From the NCBI GenBank assembly GCA_037013495.1, contig CM072803.1, positions 14,712,001-14,776,000 of the forward strand: a stretch of 64,000 nt of DNA. Direction: 5' to 3'. Shown piece after piece: positions 13,864 to 26,640 of this stretch. The position numbers were made by a program, and so were the translations under genes. Position 1 is the stretch's first letter, and every line of letters starts with the position of its first letter. The notes under the pieces were generated by a model that did no database searches, was not told the DNA's origin, and saw only the letters and a program-made list of their open reading frames with translations. Source of the stretch: Hippophae tibetana. Its lineage: Eukaryota; Streptophyta; Magnoliopsida; Rosales; Elaeagnaceae.

Positions 13864-16800
13864 TCAGATTTGCAGGATGTTAATCAAGTCCAAACAATGT
13901 TTGAACTTGATTGTTGTTACCATCTTGGTCATCATATCTGTGAGATTCTCTGTCGTACTAATCTTCTGAACTAGTACTCCACCTTCTTCAATAATCTCTC
14001 GCACGAAATGATAACGAATTTCAATGTGCTTTGTACGTGCATGATAGACTTGGTTCTTTGCTAAATGAATAACACTCTGACTATCACAAAACACCTTAAT
14101 ATGTTTTTGACCAACTCCCAAGTCTTCAAGCAAACCTCGTAACCAAATAGCTTCCTTCACAGCCTCTGTAACTGCCATATACTCTGCCTATGTAGTAGAC
14201 AAAGCAACTGTGGACTGCAAGGTAGACTTCCAACTGACTGGTGCTTTAGCAAGAGTAAACACATAACCAGTAGTTGACTGACGCTTATCTAAATCTCCTA
14301 CATAGTTTGAATCACAATATCCGACTGCATATTGACCAATGGTATTATCCTGTTGAAATACTAAATCAACATCTACAGTATTAATAATATACTGTAGAAT
14401 CCATTTCATAGCCAACCAATGTCCTTTACCAGGATCATGCATGTATTTGCTTACAACACCAACTGCATGTGAAATGTCAGGTCTTGTACACACTATTGCA
14501 TACATCAAGCTACCAACCGCATTTGCATATGATACATTTGCCATATATTCTCGTTCTACATCATTCTTAGGAGATAATTGAGCACTAAGCTTGAATTGAG
14601 GAACTAGCAGAGTACTTACAGGTTTTGTCTGTTCATTCATACCAAAACGTTGTAGTACCCTCTTCAAATATTGACTCTGGGTCAAACTAAGCTTCCCCTT
14701 CTTCCTATCTCTACTTATATCCATACCGAGAATCTTCTTGGCTTCTCCCAAATCTTTCATCTCAAACTCCTGACTTAGTTGAGCCTTCAACTTTTCAATT
14801 TATGCTTGGCTCTTCGATGCAATCAACATATCATCGACGTACAATAAGAGATAGACGAAAGACTCATTTTGTAGCTTGCGAAAATACACACAATGATCAT
14901 GTATGCTTCTGGTGTACTTCTACTGCAACATAAACTGATCAAATCGTTTGTACCATTGCCTTGGAGATTGCTTCAATCCATACAATGATTTGTTCAGCTT
15001 ACAAACCCAATTCTCTTTACCAGCAAAATTAAACCCTTCTGGCTGAGACATATAGATTTCCTCTTCTAAGTCACCGTGTAGAAACGCGGTTTTCACATCA
15101 AGTTGAACTAGTTCCAAATCGAACTGTGCTACCAAGGCCAACAAAATTCTAATTGAGGAATGTTTTACCACTGGAGAAAACACCTAATTATAATTGATTC
15201 CCTCCTTCTGAGCATAACCCTTAGCCACCAACCTTGCCTTGTAGCGAATACCATCTTTGTTAGGAAATCCATCTTTCTTTGCATACACCCATTTGCATCC
15301 AATTGCCTTCTTGCCCTTAGATAGTTGTGTCAACTTCCATGTTTTATTCTTCTGAAGGGACAGAAGTTCTTCATCCATGGCTTCCTTCCATCTTTCAACT
15401 TCAGGGCTTATGATTGTTTCTTTATATATGAAAGGAACATCATTATGCATAACTGAAAGTGCACATGCCATCGTATTCTTAAACTGAGCAGGTAGGTCTT
15501 TAAAATCCTTGTATCGAGCAGGTACCTTGACATTTTTTCGTCGCGGCCTATCAACTGCAATTTCTTCTTGTTGCTGTGGAGGTTCTTGGGTTAAAACCTC
15601 TTAATCTGATTCAACTTTTGTCAATAGAGGATCAACTTCTATCTTATCTTCACTAACTAGATTAACAATTTTTCTTTCAAACTCCACCTGTTTTGGAGTT
15701 TGTTCCACCTACTCTAAAGTGCCATCAATCTTCTTAGTTACCTTTCTCAACAATGCAGATTCATCAAAGGTAAAATCTATGCTAAAGATCATTTTTTTCG
15801 TTTCAAGGCACCATAGTCGATATCCCTTAGAACTAGAAGGGATCCCCAAAAAAATGGCTTTCTTGGCTCTTGGGTCCAACGTTGATTCCATTACATGGTA
15901 GTATGCAATTGAACCAAACACATGTATGAAATCGTAATCTCTAGCAGGTTTTCCAGACCATACCTCCATAGGCGTTTTGCCTTCAAGAGCAGACGATGGT
16001 AGACGGTTGACGAGATGACATGCATATGTCACAGCCTCAGCCCAATACTGCTTGCCTAAACCAACATTTGACAACATACACCGAACCTTCTCCAGCAAAA
16101 TCTGGTTCATACGTTATGCAACTCTGTTTTGTTGTGGTGTTTTTCGAATAGTGAAGTGTCACATTATCCCTTCTTCTTCACAAACTTTCATAAATGGATC
16201 GTTTGTGTACTCAATACCATTATCAGACCTCAGACGCTCGATCTTTTTTACTAGTCTGAGTCTCGATCATCTTCTTCCACTTGAGAAAAATCCCCAACAC
16301 TTCATCCTTCTTCTTCATGAGATATACCCAAACTTTTCTGGATAAGTCATCAACTAAAGTGACATAATAATGTTTGCCACTCATGGATGAAGTTCTTGTT
16401 GGCCCCCATACATTAGTATGAATGTAATCCAAAATGCTCTTTATATTATGAAGAGCAGTGTCAAAGCTTACTCTTTTCTACTTCCCCAATACACAATGCT
16501 AACAGAATTCCAACTTGCCAGTTTTCGCACCTTTTAACAGGTCTTGCTTTGCTAGAATCTGTAAATTTTTTTCACTAGCATGTCCTAAACGCATATGCCA
16601 CAGCTTGGTAGTTTCTAAATATCTTTCTTCCTCTGAAACTGTTGTTGATGTTGTCCCAATAATCGTACTACCAAGGTAGTAGTACAAGTTATTCTTCCGA
16701 ACACCTTTCCTCGCCACAAGTGCTCCAGAAGTAACCTTTAATTCCCCATTTTGTATGGTCACAATGAAGCCTTTTTATTCTAAGACTCACCCAGCAATGA

Positions 16801-17831
16801 GATTCTTCTTCATATCTAGAACATAATGAACATCTGTCAAGACCCTGGTTGAACTATCTTGATTCTTCAAACGAATTGTACCGATTTCCAAAACTTTGCA
16901 TGGATAATCATTACCCATGAAAACAACTCCACCGTCTAGTTCTTCAAAGTTAAAGAACCACTCCTTGTTAGGAGACATATAGAAAGTACATGCTAAATCA
17001 AAAATCCAATCACCAGGATGAGATGCTGTTGATGAACCAACCAATGCAAAATCTGAATTTGAATTGCTTTCAGCTACACATGCATTAGATTGCACAACTT
17101 TTCCTTTCTTTTGCAACTTCAGACAATTTTTCTTCCAATGACCTTTCTCATGACAAAAGGAACATTCATTTTTACCAAGTCTTCCTTTTGATAGAGATCT
17201 ACCTCTCCTTCCTTTCTGTTGTGTTTGCGGACATCCTCTTACAGACAATGCCTCTACTGCTTCATTCTTGCTTTCTCTTTTATCTTTCTTTCTAATTTCA
17301 TAACTATACAAACTTCCTCAAAAGACACTTTATCCTTCCCAATGAGTAAGCTCGTAATAAGATGATCAAACTCATCAGGAAGGGAGGCTAACAACATCAA
17401 GGCTAAATCTTCATCTTTAAAGTTTCATCCATATTTAAAAAATCTGCTACTAATTGATTAAAAATAGTAATGTGGTTGTTTATTGTAGTACCTGGAACGT
17501 ATTCAAAATGGAACAACTTTTTCTTCAAATAAAGCCGATTATGTCCACTCTTCTTCATAAACTTGTTCTCCAACGCCTTCCATAACTTACTTGCAGATGT
17601 CTCTTTCATGAATGTGTACTTTTGTTCTCTTGAAAGACACAAACAGATTGTACCACATGCCAATCGGTTGATATTTTTGCACTCTATTTCATCTACTCCA
17701 TCTGGTTTCTCTTCTTCAATGGCGATGTCTAGACCTTATTGAAACAGAGCATCTAGAACTTCGTCTTGCCACATGTCGAAATGACCAGTTCCATCAAACT
17801 TCTCCACCTCGAATCTTGCATTTATCACCAT
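13864..17831 (-). pseudogene. Copia gag-pol polyprotein, broken by stops and two frameshifts
   Basis: Start ATG at 17831 (MVINARFEVEKFDGTGHFDMW). The domain order is: gag (UBN2-type) to about 17400; zinc knuckle CSFCHEKGHWKKNC (within 17311-16787); protease; GAG-pre-integrase HMRLGHASEKNLQ (16762-16499); integrase (16432-15709, with the C-terminal FGSIAYYHV and FLGIPSSSKGYR); reverse transcriptase (15471-14188, with WVYAKKDG, LDVKTAFLHGDLEEEIYM and LLYVDDMLI); and RNase H (ends 13864, with KHIEIRYHFVRE). Frames change near 17350 and near 16150. The rest are isolated in-frame stops, for example in INYN*VFSPVVK. The protease site reads DLA where family members have DSG. Confidence 0.9.
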
Positions 17832-17970
17832 AGTTCTGCCTGACGTGGATGATTGGTCTTTGTTTGAAAGAAATTTTTCTTCCACCATTTCTTCAAATTA
17901 CAACAACTAGCAACTATATTCCAATAGCAAACAAACAGAATACAAACAAATGCCTAGGTAGAAACCTTGA

Positions 17971-17982
17971 GCTCTGATACCA
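17971..17982 (-). other. Primer-binding site of the copia element
   Basis: The complement reads TGGTATCAGAGC, two bases inside the 5' LTR on the minus strand. It matches the 3' end region of initiator tRNA-Met, the usual copia primer. Confidence 0.85.
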
Positions 17983-17984
17983 AT

Positions 17985-18420
17985 TGTTGGGAAAATCGGA
18001 TATATTTTCTCTATTCTAAGTAGTTATTATTCACTTATGATTTAAATGAATAGAACTTAAACTAACCCGATAAAATAATGTTATTGGAAATATAATGCTA
18101 AAATAAACTAAAACAGAAATATTAAAGAAGGAAAATAATAACACAAAAAATTTAACGAGATTCGGTATAAATGTTACCTAGGTCCTCGGGCATCGTTGAC
18201 CATTTTCATTATATTCAAATGGATGAACTCAAAAATTATAACTAATCAGACAAAATTGAGCTAATCAATTACCCTTATAAAATAGAGAAAGATTTACAAA
18301 TTTTAAGATATTTACTAATGATGAAAGAATGTTTTATTTATAGTCTCAAATCCAACAGATATCTACCTTTCTAATTAACGTGATACTTTTTTAATTTGAT
18401 AATTAATGAGTTATATAAGA
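17985..18420 (-). repeat. Copia LTR (5' LTR of the minus-strand element)
   Basis: 436 bp, starting TGTTGGGAAAATCGG and ending TTATATAAGA, where the usual final CA has become GA. It is followed at once by the target duplication CTTGA. On the minus strand this copy would have carried the promoter of the element. Confidence 0.95.
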
Positions 18421-18615
18421 CTTGATTTACTTTTCACTTTTGTTAATGGATCCATTATGTTCCTATCAATGTCATTGACTGCAAATTTGGCAGCTTTTGC
18501 TTCCCATGTCCATCAAAAACACCAAAAAATGCTTGTGACTCTAATTAAAGATCAACCATAGCCGAGTAACGGTTCTCCACAGTAGCTCGTCTTCCTCTCT
18601 TACAAAAAAAACCGA

Positions 18616-19390
18616 ATGATCTTCTTCAAAACCGCACTTGAATTCAGCCATAAACCATGGTCTGGACTATCATTATCGGAATTACAAAACGTTGTTTTCT
18701 GTTGTTGGAACCTAGACGCTAACAGGGACAATTGTAGCAATGACGATGAGAATGGTCATGATAAGTTTGGAAGGATGGACATGGATATGGAAAACTCTAG
18801 AAGAAGAAGACAATGGAGATTTGTGAAATATCAGAGCAATTTTTGATGGTGAGAATATCGGATTTGGAGAGTTTGGCACTACCACCACGTAAGGCATTTC
18901 TTTTTCGTTCTTTGTATTGAAAGCACCAAAATTGGCTGCTCAAAAAAGAGGAAAGATTGCAGATACGATGGCTTCTCGAAAAATTATCTGATCAAAATTG
19001 GATGGTAGTGGCTGAGAGAAGAACGTGGTTTGAACTCTGCTACGCATGAATCAACATCAATTTCCAAGAACCAATTGAAATCTCTGATTTTCTCTGAAAT
19101 CAAGAAAATCAAAGAAACCCAAATTTGTTTGTGGCTGTTGAATGTGAGACAGATAAACACAGGAACAAACCTGAAATCCATCATTGCCAAGGAAAAGCTC
19201 AATGCCCCTTTCAATTTCCCTCATTTTCTGGAACTGATGATTCTGTTGTCAAGATCAAAGACAAGGATATTTATGGAAAACATTGTATCTCTAGAAAACT
19301 TGAAAGAAGCAAAAAAAAAAAAAAAAAAAAAAATTTGAAGAAAACTTGACTGAGTTAGAAGTGATTGGACTCCAGATACCATATAAGAAT
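18616..19390 (+). pseudogene. Unidentified decayed coding segment
   Basis: Consecutive frames look like one real protein broken by frameshifts. 18616-18846 includes DENGHDKFGRMDMDMENSRR followed by RRQWRFVKYQSNF. 19125-19310 includes CPFQFPSFSGTDDSVVKIKD and a GKHCISRKLERSKK block. After an A-run (19311-19333) the sense resumes as LTELEVIGLQIP (from about 19349). Base composition is higher in G+C than the flanks. I do not recognise the family. The A-run lies inside the apparent coding stretch, so I read it as slippage expansion of lysine codons rather than the tail of a retrocopy. Confidence 0.4.
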
Positions 19391-19924
19391 TCAAGAGTAT
19401 ATTGTATTTCTTTATTGAATTATTTTGAATCCTTAACTCACACTACTACCATGAATATCTTATATAGAGAATGTAGTGTACACGCTCATACATTTATAAT
19501 TTTGTTAATTGGTTACACAACACTTATACGCTACATTACGATATAGAGTACCAATGATATAGTCTAATACATACTCTCAGTAAAATAATCAAACTTAAGT
19601 TAATACAAGAAATTATCATATTAGATAAAGTTATTAATGTAGTATCATTGAGTAAGACGTTTGCTCCGAGATATATTTAAACTTTTAAATCTTTTAGTGA
19701 ATTTTCTACATCATAGCATCCAATGTTTTCCAACAAAGGAGTCAGTACTGGGAAGAAGTGGTCTCTGAATACAAGTAAGCTTAAGAGGAGTAGTCTCTTT
19801 TTTCAATTCAAAAAGAAAAATCTAATTCATCCCTATAGAAATATCATTTTTTTAAAAACAAATTAGACTAATTTAACCCAAACATGAAATTACATGATGC
19901 AATGGATCTACTTTAATAATTACA
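19391..19924. other. Intergenic, no gene seen
   Basis: A+T-rich sequence between the decayed coding segment and the CACTA left end. It may contain LTR-like material, but I cannot show a second copy. Confidence 0.4.
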
Positions 19925-22298
19925 CACTACTGCAATATTGATATATGGTCTCAATTTTTAACTGTGATTGTAAATCTATGGTTACGGTTATAAAAACTAA
20001 GGCCTAAGTGAGAGAGATCATATACTCTTACATAATCTTTACTTATGTCTAATCATTTAGAAAAAACATGAATCTTCACATATTTCATTCCAAACTTATT
20101 TAATGTCTTTTTCACTTCATATGTAGAAGTACACAACTTATTTATCTTTAAGAACATTTCATGATTTAACTTTAATATATCAGTGAACCAGGTTTCAAAG
20201 AAGCGCTTTAAAGTTATATAAAGTCACCATTACATACAACTTAATGAAGTTTATGCAATCGGGATAAAGAGAATTCTCTATATCTTCTAACAACTTCTTA
20301 AATTCATCAGAATTGATGTTGAGTTCATTTTTTTATTGCATTTACCATTTCAATAGGAGAATCCTCCATATCCATGGATATGAATCGACGATTCAGTAGT
20401 GTGTCCATTTCATCATCCTCTTGAATTAGTGGCTCCTTATGCATACACCAATTTATATAAGTTCAATAATCCCGTTATGATCTCGTATGCCATCAATTTT
20501 TTGAAATTCTATGTTTATGCAATTATTGCAAGGATATTGAATAGACTACTCATATGCAGCATTGATCCAAATAAAATTCAAAAACGCTTATACTCCTTTT
20601 AAATGCTCTTGTGAAAATCTTAGCTTCAACATCAAAGACTTGTTCATTCTAAATTACAGAACACAATACATATTATAATCTTAAAAGTAATATTATGTAT
20701 GTATTTGACATGTCAAATTCTTATATAAGATAATAACATTATTATATACAATAGAAAATAACTAAACACTTCATGTTTTAAATTTTTTTCACATAGATAC
20801 TAACTTGATTTCTAAAATACTATTAGAATCATAGAGTTTTTAAGACATTTTATGAAAACGATGTTATATATACCATACTGTTGGAATCAGTTATATGCAT
20901 CCTTAACAAAAATCTGAAGCATGATTTCTCAAAGTTAGTCCTAGCACCAAACATATATACTTTGAACTTAATTGTCTTGATCTCTTTAAGTCATGACATG
21001 TTTGAAATCTTTTCAATGAAATTATTTTCTCATTTAACACATGGAATAAATACACTATTATCTATTGTCATGACCTGAATAGGAACAAAATTATATAAAT
21101 ATGATATAATTGGTAGTTATATTAAAGAAAAAAGGTAAAAAAAGACAAGGAAAAAGATAACAATGTCATTGACTATGCTGAGAACTAATACAAATAGAAA
21201 CTGATATAAAGTACTTAATGACAATCCCAACATTGAAGAGCCAGTACATTATCCAAAAGATGAACAATGAATCAAGATTTTGTGATTTTTTTAATAACAA
21301 AGACCCTCTTCTATAAAAATAGGAAAGAAAAACAAAACATAAAAAGAGTGGACAAGCAATCCATTCGGTTATAGAAATGAAATATATTGGTCATAGTAGT
21401 TGTCTTCTTTTAGGTTGAAAATATAATCCACTCACCAACTAACAACAACTATCAAGCCATATAAATTGCATCCACAAAATTCAAATAAAAAACAAAGAAT
21501 TAGTATATAGTTTTTATATCCACAGAATATATGAAATAACATCCACAAAATTCAAAATCAGGTACACTTGAAGATGTTATGAAATAAAAACAATAAAAGA
21601 CTATAAATCCAAGCATTGATGAAATTGTTGAAAGTAGAGGCTGGTGATTGGGAAATGGTGGAGGCACCGACATTAGTTGGAAGCAATGGGTTGTGAATGG
21701 AGGAATGAGAAACATGAGAAGGAATTAGAGGGATGAAACTGAGTTACATGAAACCGAGAGAGATGGGAAGAAATAGAGAGAGGTGAAGTTGATCGAGAAG
21801 AAACTAAGAGGGGTACGATGGAGCTGATTCAAGTTGGGTGGAGCTTATTTGGTCACGATGGGAAAATACGAAGAGGAAAAAAATCTAGAAAAAAAAGAAT
21901 TGAGCGAGAGAAGAAGGAAAAAAGAGGGAAAAATTTGGTGTGGTGAGAAAGAGAGAAAATAATGAAATTAATCAAAAGGGAAATGAAAAAAATTGTAAAG
22001 TGATTTTTTATTTATGAATAATACATAATATATTATTTGGTTTCGATTTTAAAAATAATGTCACTCAATTATTTTAATTAGATCACTATCATTTAATAAT
22101 CATTATTATATAAGTTTGTTTATATTTAAGTAAATTTTGTAATTTATTTTATAGTCACGACTAATGATAAAAACCAAGACTATATATATAAACTATGGTC
22201 ACTGATTTTATTAGATCGTGACCAAAACCTTAAAGTCTTAGTTTTAAAAAAAAACGAGGGTTACAATTTTGAGACCAAAAATAACTATTGTAGTAGTG
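19925..22298 (-). mobile_element. CACTA (En/Spm-like) DNA transposon, degenerate
   Basis: The left end is CACTACTGCAATATTGATAT, soon followed by GGTCTCAA. The complement of the right end is CACTACTACAATAGTTATTT, soon followed by GGTCTCAA, so the terminal inverted repeats share CACTACT-CAATA and the GGTCTCAA block. Flanking triplets are ACA (19922-19924) and ATA (22299-22301), a 3-bp target duplication with one mismatch. The subterminal regions repeat related ACTATGGTCACG and TTATGGTTAC-like units. Inside is a remnant of a TNP2-type transposase on the minus strand. At 2.4 kb it is much shorter than autonomous members. Confidence 0.85.
20030..20430 (-). pseudogene. TNP2-type CACTA transposase fragment
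   Basis: Translated on the minus strand in two adjoining frames, the region gives DIENSLYPDCINFIKLYVMV, then YNFKALL, then, after a frame change, WFTDILKLNHEM and TYEVKKTLNKFGMKYVKIHV. This is the pattern of the N-terminal part of plant TNP2 transposases (LYPGC..F..L, and YEAKK.L..LGM.Y.KIH). Upstream residues rich in D and E (QEDDEMDTLLN) fit the segment before it. The catalytic part is absent. Confidence 0.65.
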
Positions 22299-22553
22299 AT
22301 ATGACTAATGTGCTAATTGAGTAAAGTTATGGGATGCAAAAGTGTACAAATTTGTGTGATATTAATATTCATCTTAATCCTAAATTTACAAAATTAAATG
22401 GTAATTTTGTAGTTTATAAATAATTACAAATGAATAATTTTAACAGATCAAATCAGATGATGATTAATATTAATATTAAAAATAAAAATGAGAAACAACA
22501 CTAACAAGGATAGTAACAAAGACAATTAGAATTACTACACCACCAATGGTATA

Positions 22554-24106
22554 TGATCGAGCATGAATTGCATGCAATAAATACGCAAGTATACGTGTTG
22601 CAACAAGTAATATAATGATAAGAAAAAAATATTTTCATAGAGATTATGTTATTAGAAACTATAATTAAAACAAAAAAAATAAAAAATAAATTATTTGTTT
22701 TTTGTTTTTATTTTTTAAGAAAACAAAATTAAAAGAACTAAAAATAAATAGCAATAATTAATTAAATCATATTTGACATCTAAGAAGATATATGAGAACA
22801 TATCTAATAATACTTAATCTCTCAATTTTCCAAACATGTGAATCATTAAAATCTCTCTAATATAATTACCAATTATTTACATGATCAATTGAACCTAACT
22901 TAACATGTATTCATCTCTCAAGTAAACTACACATTATATATTAATTAACCTAATTAAACTCTCAGGTTAATTAAATTATGTACTATTCATTAAGTTTATC
23001 AATTATGGATCACATACATAAGAATCATACATCTCTCCCTAAAAACTATGTATATTATTTAATCAATACAAACTATTAAATAATTCTCTCAAATATACTT
23101 AGTTGTCTTTATAGATCAATTGTTAACTGAACAATTAATAGCATAAAAATAAAATTAAATGATATAATTAAATTAAATTCATAATTGGGGTAAAATATTA
23201 GATCATCACATAGTAAAAATTGGATTTGTAAGACCTTTAGATTAATAAATTAACTATACATAATTTTATTCATAAACTCATATTTTTCATAAAGAAATAC
23301 ATAATATTGATAAAGAAATAAAATCAATCTCTTGAATTGAAGCACCAATCTCTTTTTGAATATCCACTAAAATTGTATCTTATTTTGAATTTTTTTTATG
23401 TTTTTTTCTCTTCTTGGCTCCAAAAATTAATAAAAATTATGTTAATTTTAGCTTCTTAGGGTTTATTGGGAAATTAGGGGTTAAATTAAGTTAAGGTAGA
23501 ATCTAGACTATCAAATCAGCTTCAAATGAAGGGCTGAGATGAAAAAAAGGAAAAATTAACAACATCAACCTATAAGAAAGCGATATGTGGCATGTGATTT
23601 TACTAGACAAATCAACATACGATGCGTGCACGAGAGGACTAGTCTAGTCAACGAATGCTGAGTTAGCACTATGTGGAAAGACATGATTTGTAGTTACGAA
23701 TGGTGTGGCACGACGTTGGAAGGAATGAAAAAATATCTTTACAACATGTGCCAAGATTTTGACCGAGCTATGTACAAACTAGAAATGAATGCAATACTAA
23801 CACATGGCATGTCGTTGCATCATTGGAAACACGTAGCATTGCGTGATTTGTACTCTCTGATTGCATGGCATCCATGTGGCTTGGCCATTAGCTGCTATAC
23901 TTATGCGGCATACACGTGGAAGCTTTTGATTGGTTCTGCGTTAAAATCATAAAAAATTCATACAATTTTAAAAATTATATTTTTACCATTTTTTACTAAA
24001 AAATTCATATTTTAATATTTTTAATCCTAAAATAGTACTTGTTGAATAAAATGAACAAATATTAAGTAGAAAAGTGCAGTGATGATTCTACTTTTAAGAG
24101 TCATTA
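22554..24106 (-). repeat. Solo LTR of a gypsy (Athila-like) family, reverse orientation
   Basis: This block of about 1.55 kb is the inverted copy of the 3' LTR at 28175-29659. Examples of paired sequence are the reverse complements of TTACTTAATATTTACTTATT, of AATTGTTTGGCCAACAGTTT (diverged), and of the GTATACTTGCATATTTATT end. It is flanked by GTATA (22549-22553) and GTATT (24107-24111), a near-perfect 5-bp target duplication, with no retrotransposon coding sequence attached. The first two bases of the LTR appear mutated (TG to TA). The open frame at 23671-23952 lies within it and is not a gene. Confidence 0.75.
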
Positions 24107-25384
24107 GTATTATTTGATGAATAAAATCGAGAATAATACCGATTTCATAAATACTTATCCATTTTTAATTTTATTAATTCTCGTAAGTGTACAAATCAAT
24201 TATAAAAATGATTAGTATACTCTCAAGGTTAATTAAAGGAAGTAATATTGTGTGGTTTTTAAATATTATTCAAATTTTAAAAACAAAATTAAACCTAAAC
24301 ATTTTGTCACAATAATTTGGTTTTTTAAAAAACTAATCTAATGCATAAAGATAAATATAGACATGGATTCAACAAATACTTATACAATTTAATACATTCA
24401 TAAAAAGTGGAGAATAATGGATATAATAATTGAGTAATTATGTTTGCTTATATTATTTAGGCGGGACCTAATTTATTTTATTTAATATTAATTAAATAAT
24501 ATCCTTATAGGGCATATTAATTAATTAAGTATTAAATTATAGCTTTATTTCAAAAAAAAAATAACAAACTATCTAATCACACCTTTAATCGGAGTCAGTT
24601 AATTAGACTTTATTTAATTGTCTAGATTAAACATAAATATTTAACAATCTGAAAAATAACTTTTAGGTTTTAAACTTATTTAAGAAAATATATTGTCAAT
24701 ACATTTTCAAATAATAATTCTTTGTAAAAGAACTTTGAAATAAAGTTTTGCTCTAAATATCCAAATAATTAAATTTAAAATAAAAGACTATTACTCTAAA
24801 TTAAGTCAAGGTAATTAAATCTTAATTTTAACTCTCATATTAAGTTTGTTATTAAGAGTAATGTACTCTTTCACATAACATTCTTTATAAAAAACTTAAA
24901 TAAAAATAAAATCACTTTATTTTAAGAAAATGTTTTATTTATTTAATATTTTGTAAGCATAACAACATTATTATTATATCATATTCACTATTAGCCAGAC
25001 ATGTTATAATTAATCACAAACAAAGTAAGAATGATATAGAAAAAGTAACACAGATATATGAACTACAAAAGTAATATAATTAATACCTTAACAATATCCT
25101 TAGAGAACTTTGAAGAGTTGATTCTAAGACTAGAAAAACTCCAATAGTAATTAAACTCCATAATTTGTTAAATCGAAAACTAGAAATTACTAAAACATAA
25201 ACATGTTTTTCTCATAATTGAAGGAATAACTAAATAAATTTTAAAAGCTAAAAATATAAAAATTTACAGAAAAGAGGGAGAGAAAGTTGTTGAAAACGCA
25301 ACTTGGAAGCCTCTTTTCTTGGTCCTATTTATAGGAAAGAATGTGAGAAAAACTTATGTTTTTACCGCGGCGCGATTGGATCGC
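24107..25384. other. Non-coding; possible second, unrelated LTR fragment
   Basis: No gene seen. On the minus strand there is a TATA-type box in CCTATAAATAGGACC (about 25325-25338), followed by a purine/pyrimidine-biased leader-like stretch, and near 24190 a segment resembling the ends of Athila-like LTRs. That would suit a reverse-oriented LTR fragment, but no partner copy is in the window. Confidence 0.35.
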
Positions 25385-26640
25385 TGATGGAGACATTGTA
25401 AATTTTCTTGCTGCCAATATTCTTCCATTGAACCTCACATGGAAACAAAAGAAGAAGTTTTTCAATGCATGAAACAATATTTTTGGGATGACTCATACAT
25501 CTATAAAGAATGTGGTAATGATATTTTGAGAAGTTGTGTCCCTAATGATGAAGTTGAAAGTATTATTTACCATTGCCATAGCTCAGGCTATGAAGGTCAC
25601 TTTGGGAGCACAAAAACAATAGCTAAGGTACTTCGATCTGGTTATTTTGGCTCACAATGTTTAAAGATGCTTACAATTATGTAAATATATGTGACAGATG
25701 TCGAGGGATATGTAATATTTCAAAAAGAGATGAGATGCCTCTGAATAGTATACTTCAAGTGGAACTATTTGATGTTTGGGGCATTAACTTTATGGAACTA
25801 TTCCCTTCATCATTTGGTAACCAATACATACTTGTAGGAGTGGATTATATGTCAAAGTGAGTAGAAGTCATTGCTAGCAACATATGTGAGGCCAAAGTTG
25901 TCATGAAATATTTGAAGAAAAACATTTTTGCTAGGTTTGGAATTCGTAGGACTATTATTAGTGATAGAGGAAGTCATTTTTGCAATAAATCATTTCATTC
26001 CTTATTATCTAAGTATGGGATTAAACATAAAGTGTCTGCCCCTACCATCCCCAAACAAGTGGGCAAGTAGAGGTATCTAATAGAGAAGTGAAAAGAATTT
26101 TAGGAAGGATTGGTCATCTAAGTTGGATGATTCTTTATGGGCATATAAGACTGCATTTAAAACACCAATTGGTACCACCCTATATAAGCTATTTTATGGA
26201 AAGACTTGTCACTTACCATTAGAATTGGAGCACAAAGCATATTGGGCATTGAAACAGTTGAATATGTCTATAGATACAGTTGGTGAGAAAAGAATGTTTC
26301 AAATAAATGAATTTGATGAATTACGATGGAATGCTTATGAAAATGCCAAGTTTTACAAAGAAAAGACAAACATATGACAAGACAAGAAAATTGTACACTT
26401 TATCTTTGAACCGGGTCAGAAAGTGTTACTGTACAACTCAAGAATCAAATTATTTCCAAGCAAATTAAAGAGTAGATGGTCAGGTCCATTCATCATCACT
26501 TAGGTAACCAACCATGGAGCCATTGAATTAGAAAAGAAAGATAAAAAGTGATTTATGGTTAATAGGCATAGGGTGAAGCACTATTATGAAGATCACTTAT
26601 CAAATGAAACATATGTGATAACCTTAGTGGATGTACCTTA
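25385..26640 (+). pseudogene. Gypsy integrase, broken
   Basis: The frames read, in order: DIVNFLAANILPLNLTWK; the zinc-binding HHCC part (YHCHSSGYEGHFG ... CDRCRG, at about 25565-25700); the Athila-typical block VELFDVWGINFMELFPSSFG with the first catalytic Asp; IISDRGSHFCNKSF with the second Asp (about 25950-25990); and [13 protein letters not shown] with the catalytic Glu (about 26060). The C-terminal part resembles [19 protein letters not shown] and [15 protein letters not shown]. Two frame changes and several stops disable it. The catalytic residues themselves are still readable. Confidence 0.85.

Larger units (their letters stand above)
13345..18420 (-). mobile_element. Full-length Ty1/copia LTR retrotransposon (5076 bp)
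   Basis: LTRs (13345-13791 and 17985-18420) enclose one copia polyprotein region on the minus strand. The insertion is framed by an exact 5-bp target duplication, CTTGA at 13340-13344 and 18421-18425. Next to the right LTR lies a primer-binding site matching TGGTATCAGAGC (complement of 17971-17982), the initiator-tRNA-Met type used by plant copia elements. Next to the left LTR is a purine tract on the minus strand (13792-13803). The structure is complete, but the polyprotein has stops and two frame changes, so it is not autonomous now. A solo LTR of the same family lies at 2138-2572. Confidence 0.95.

Noticed and set aside
19311..19333. A-run as the poly(A) tail of a retrocopy or LINE
   Set aside because: Coding sense resumes directly after it (LTELEVIGLQIP) and no target duplication was found, so slippage within a coding stretch is more likely.
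23671..23952. 93-codon plus-strand open frame with several Trp and Cys
   Set aside because: It lies inside the reverse-oriented gypsy solo LTR, in the G+C-richer U3 part, and has no counterpart domain; open by composition.
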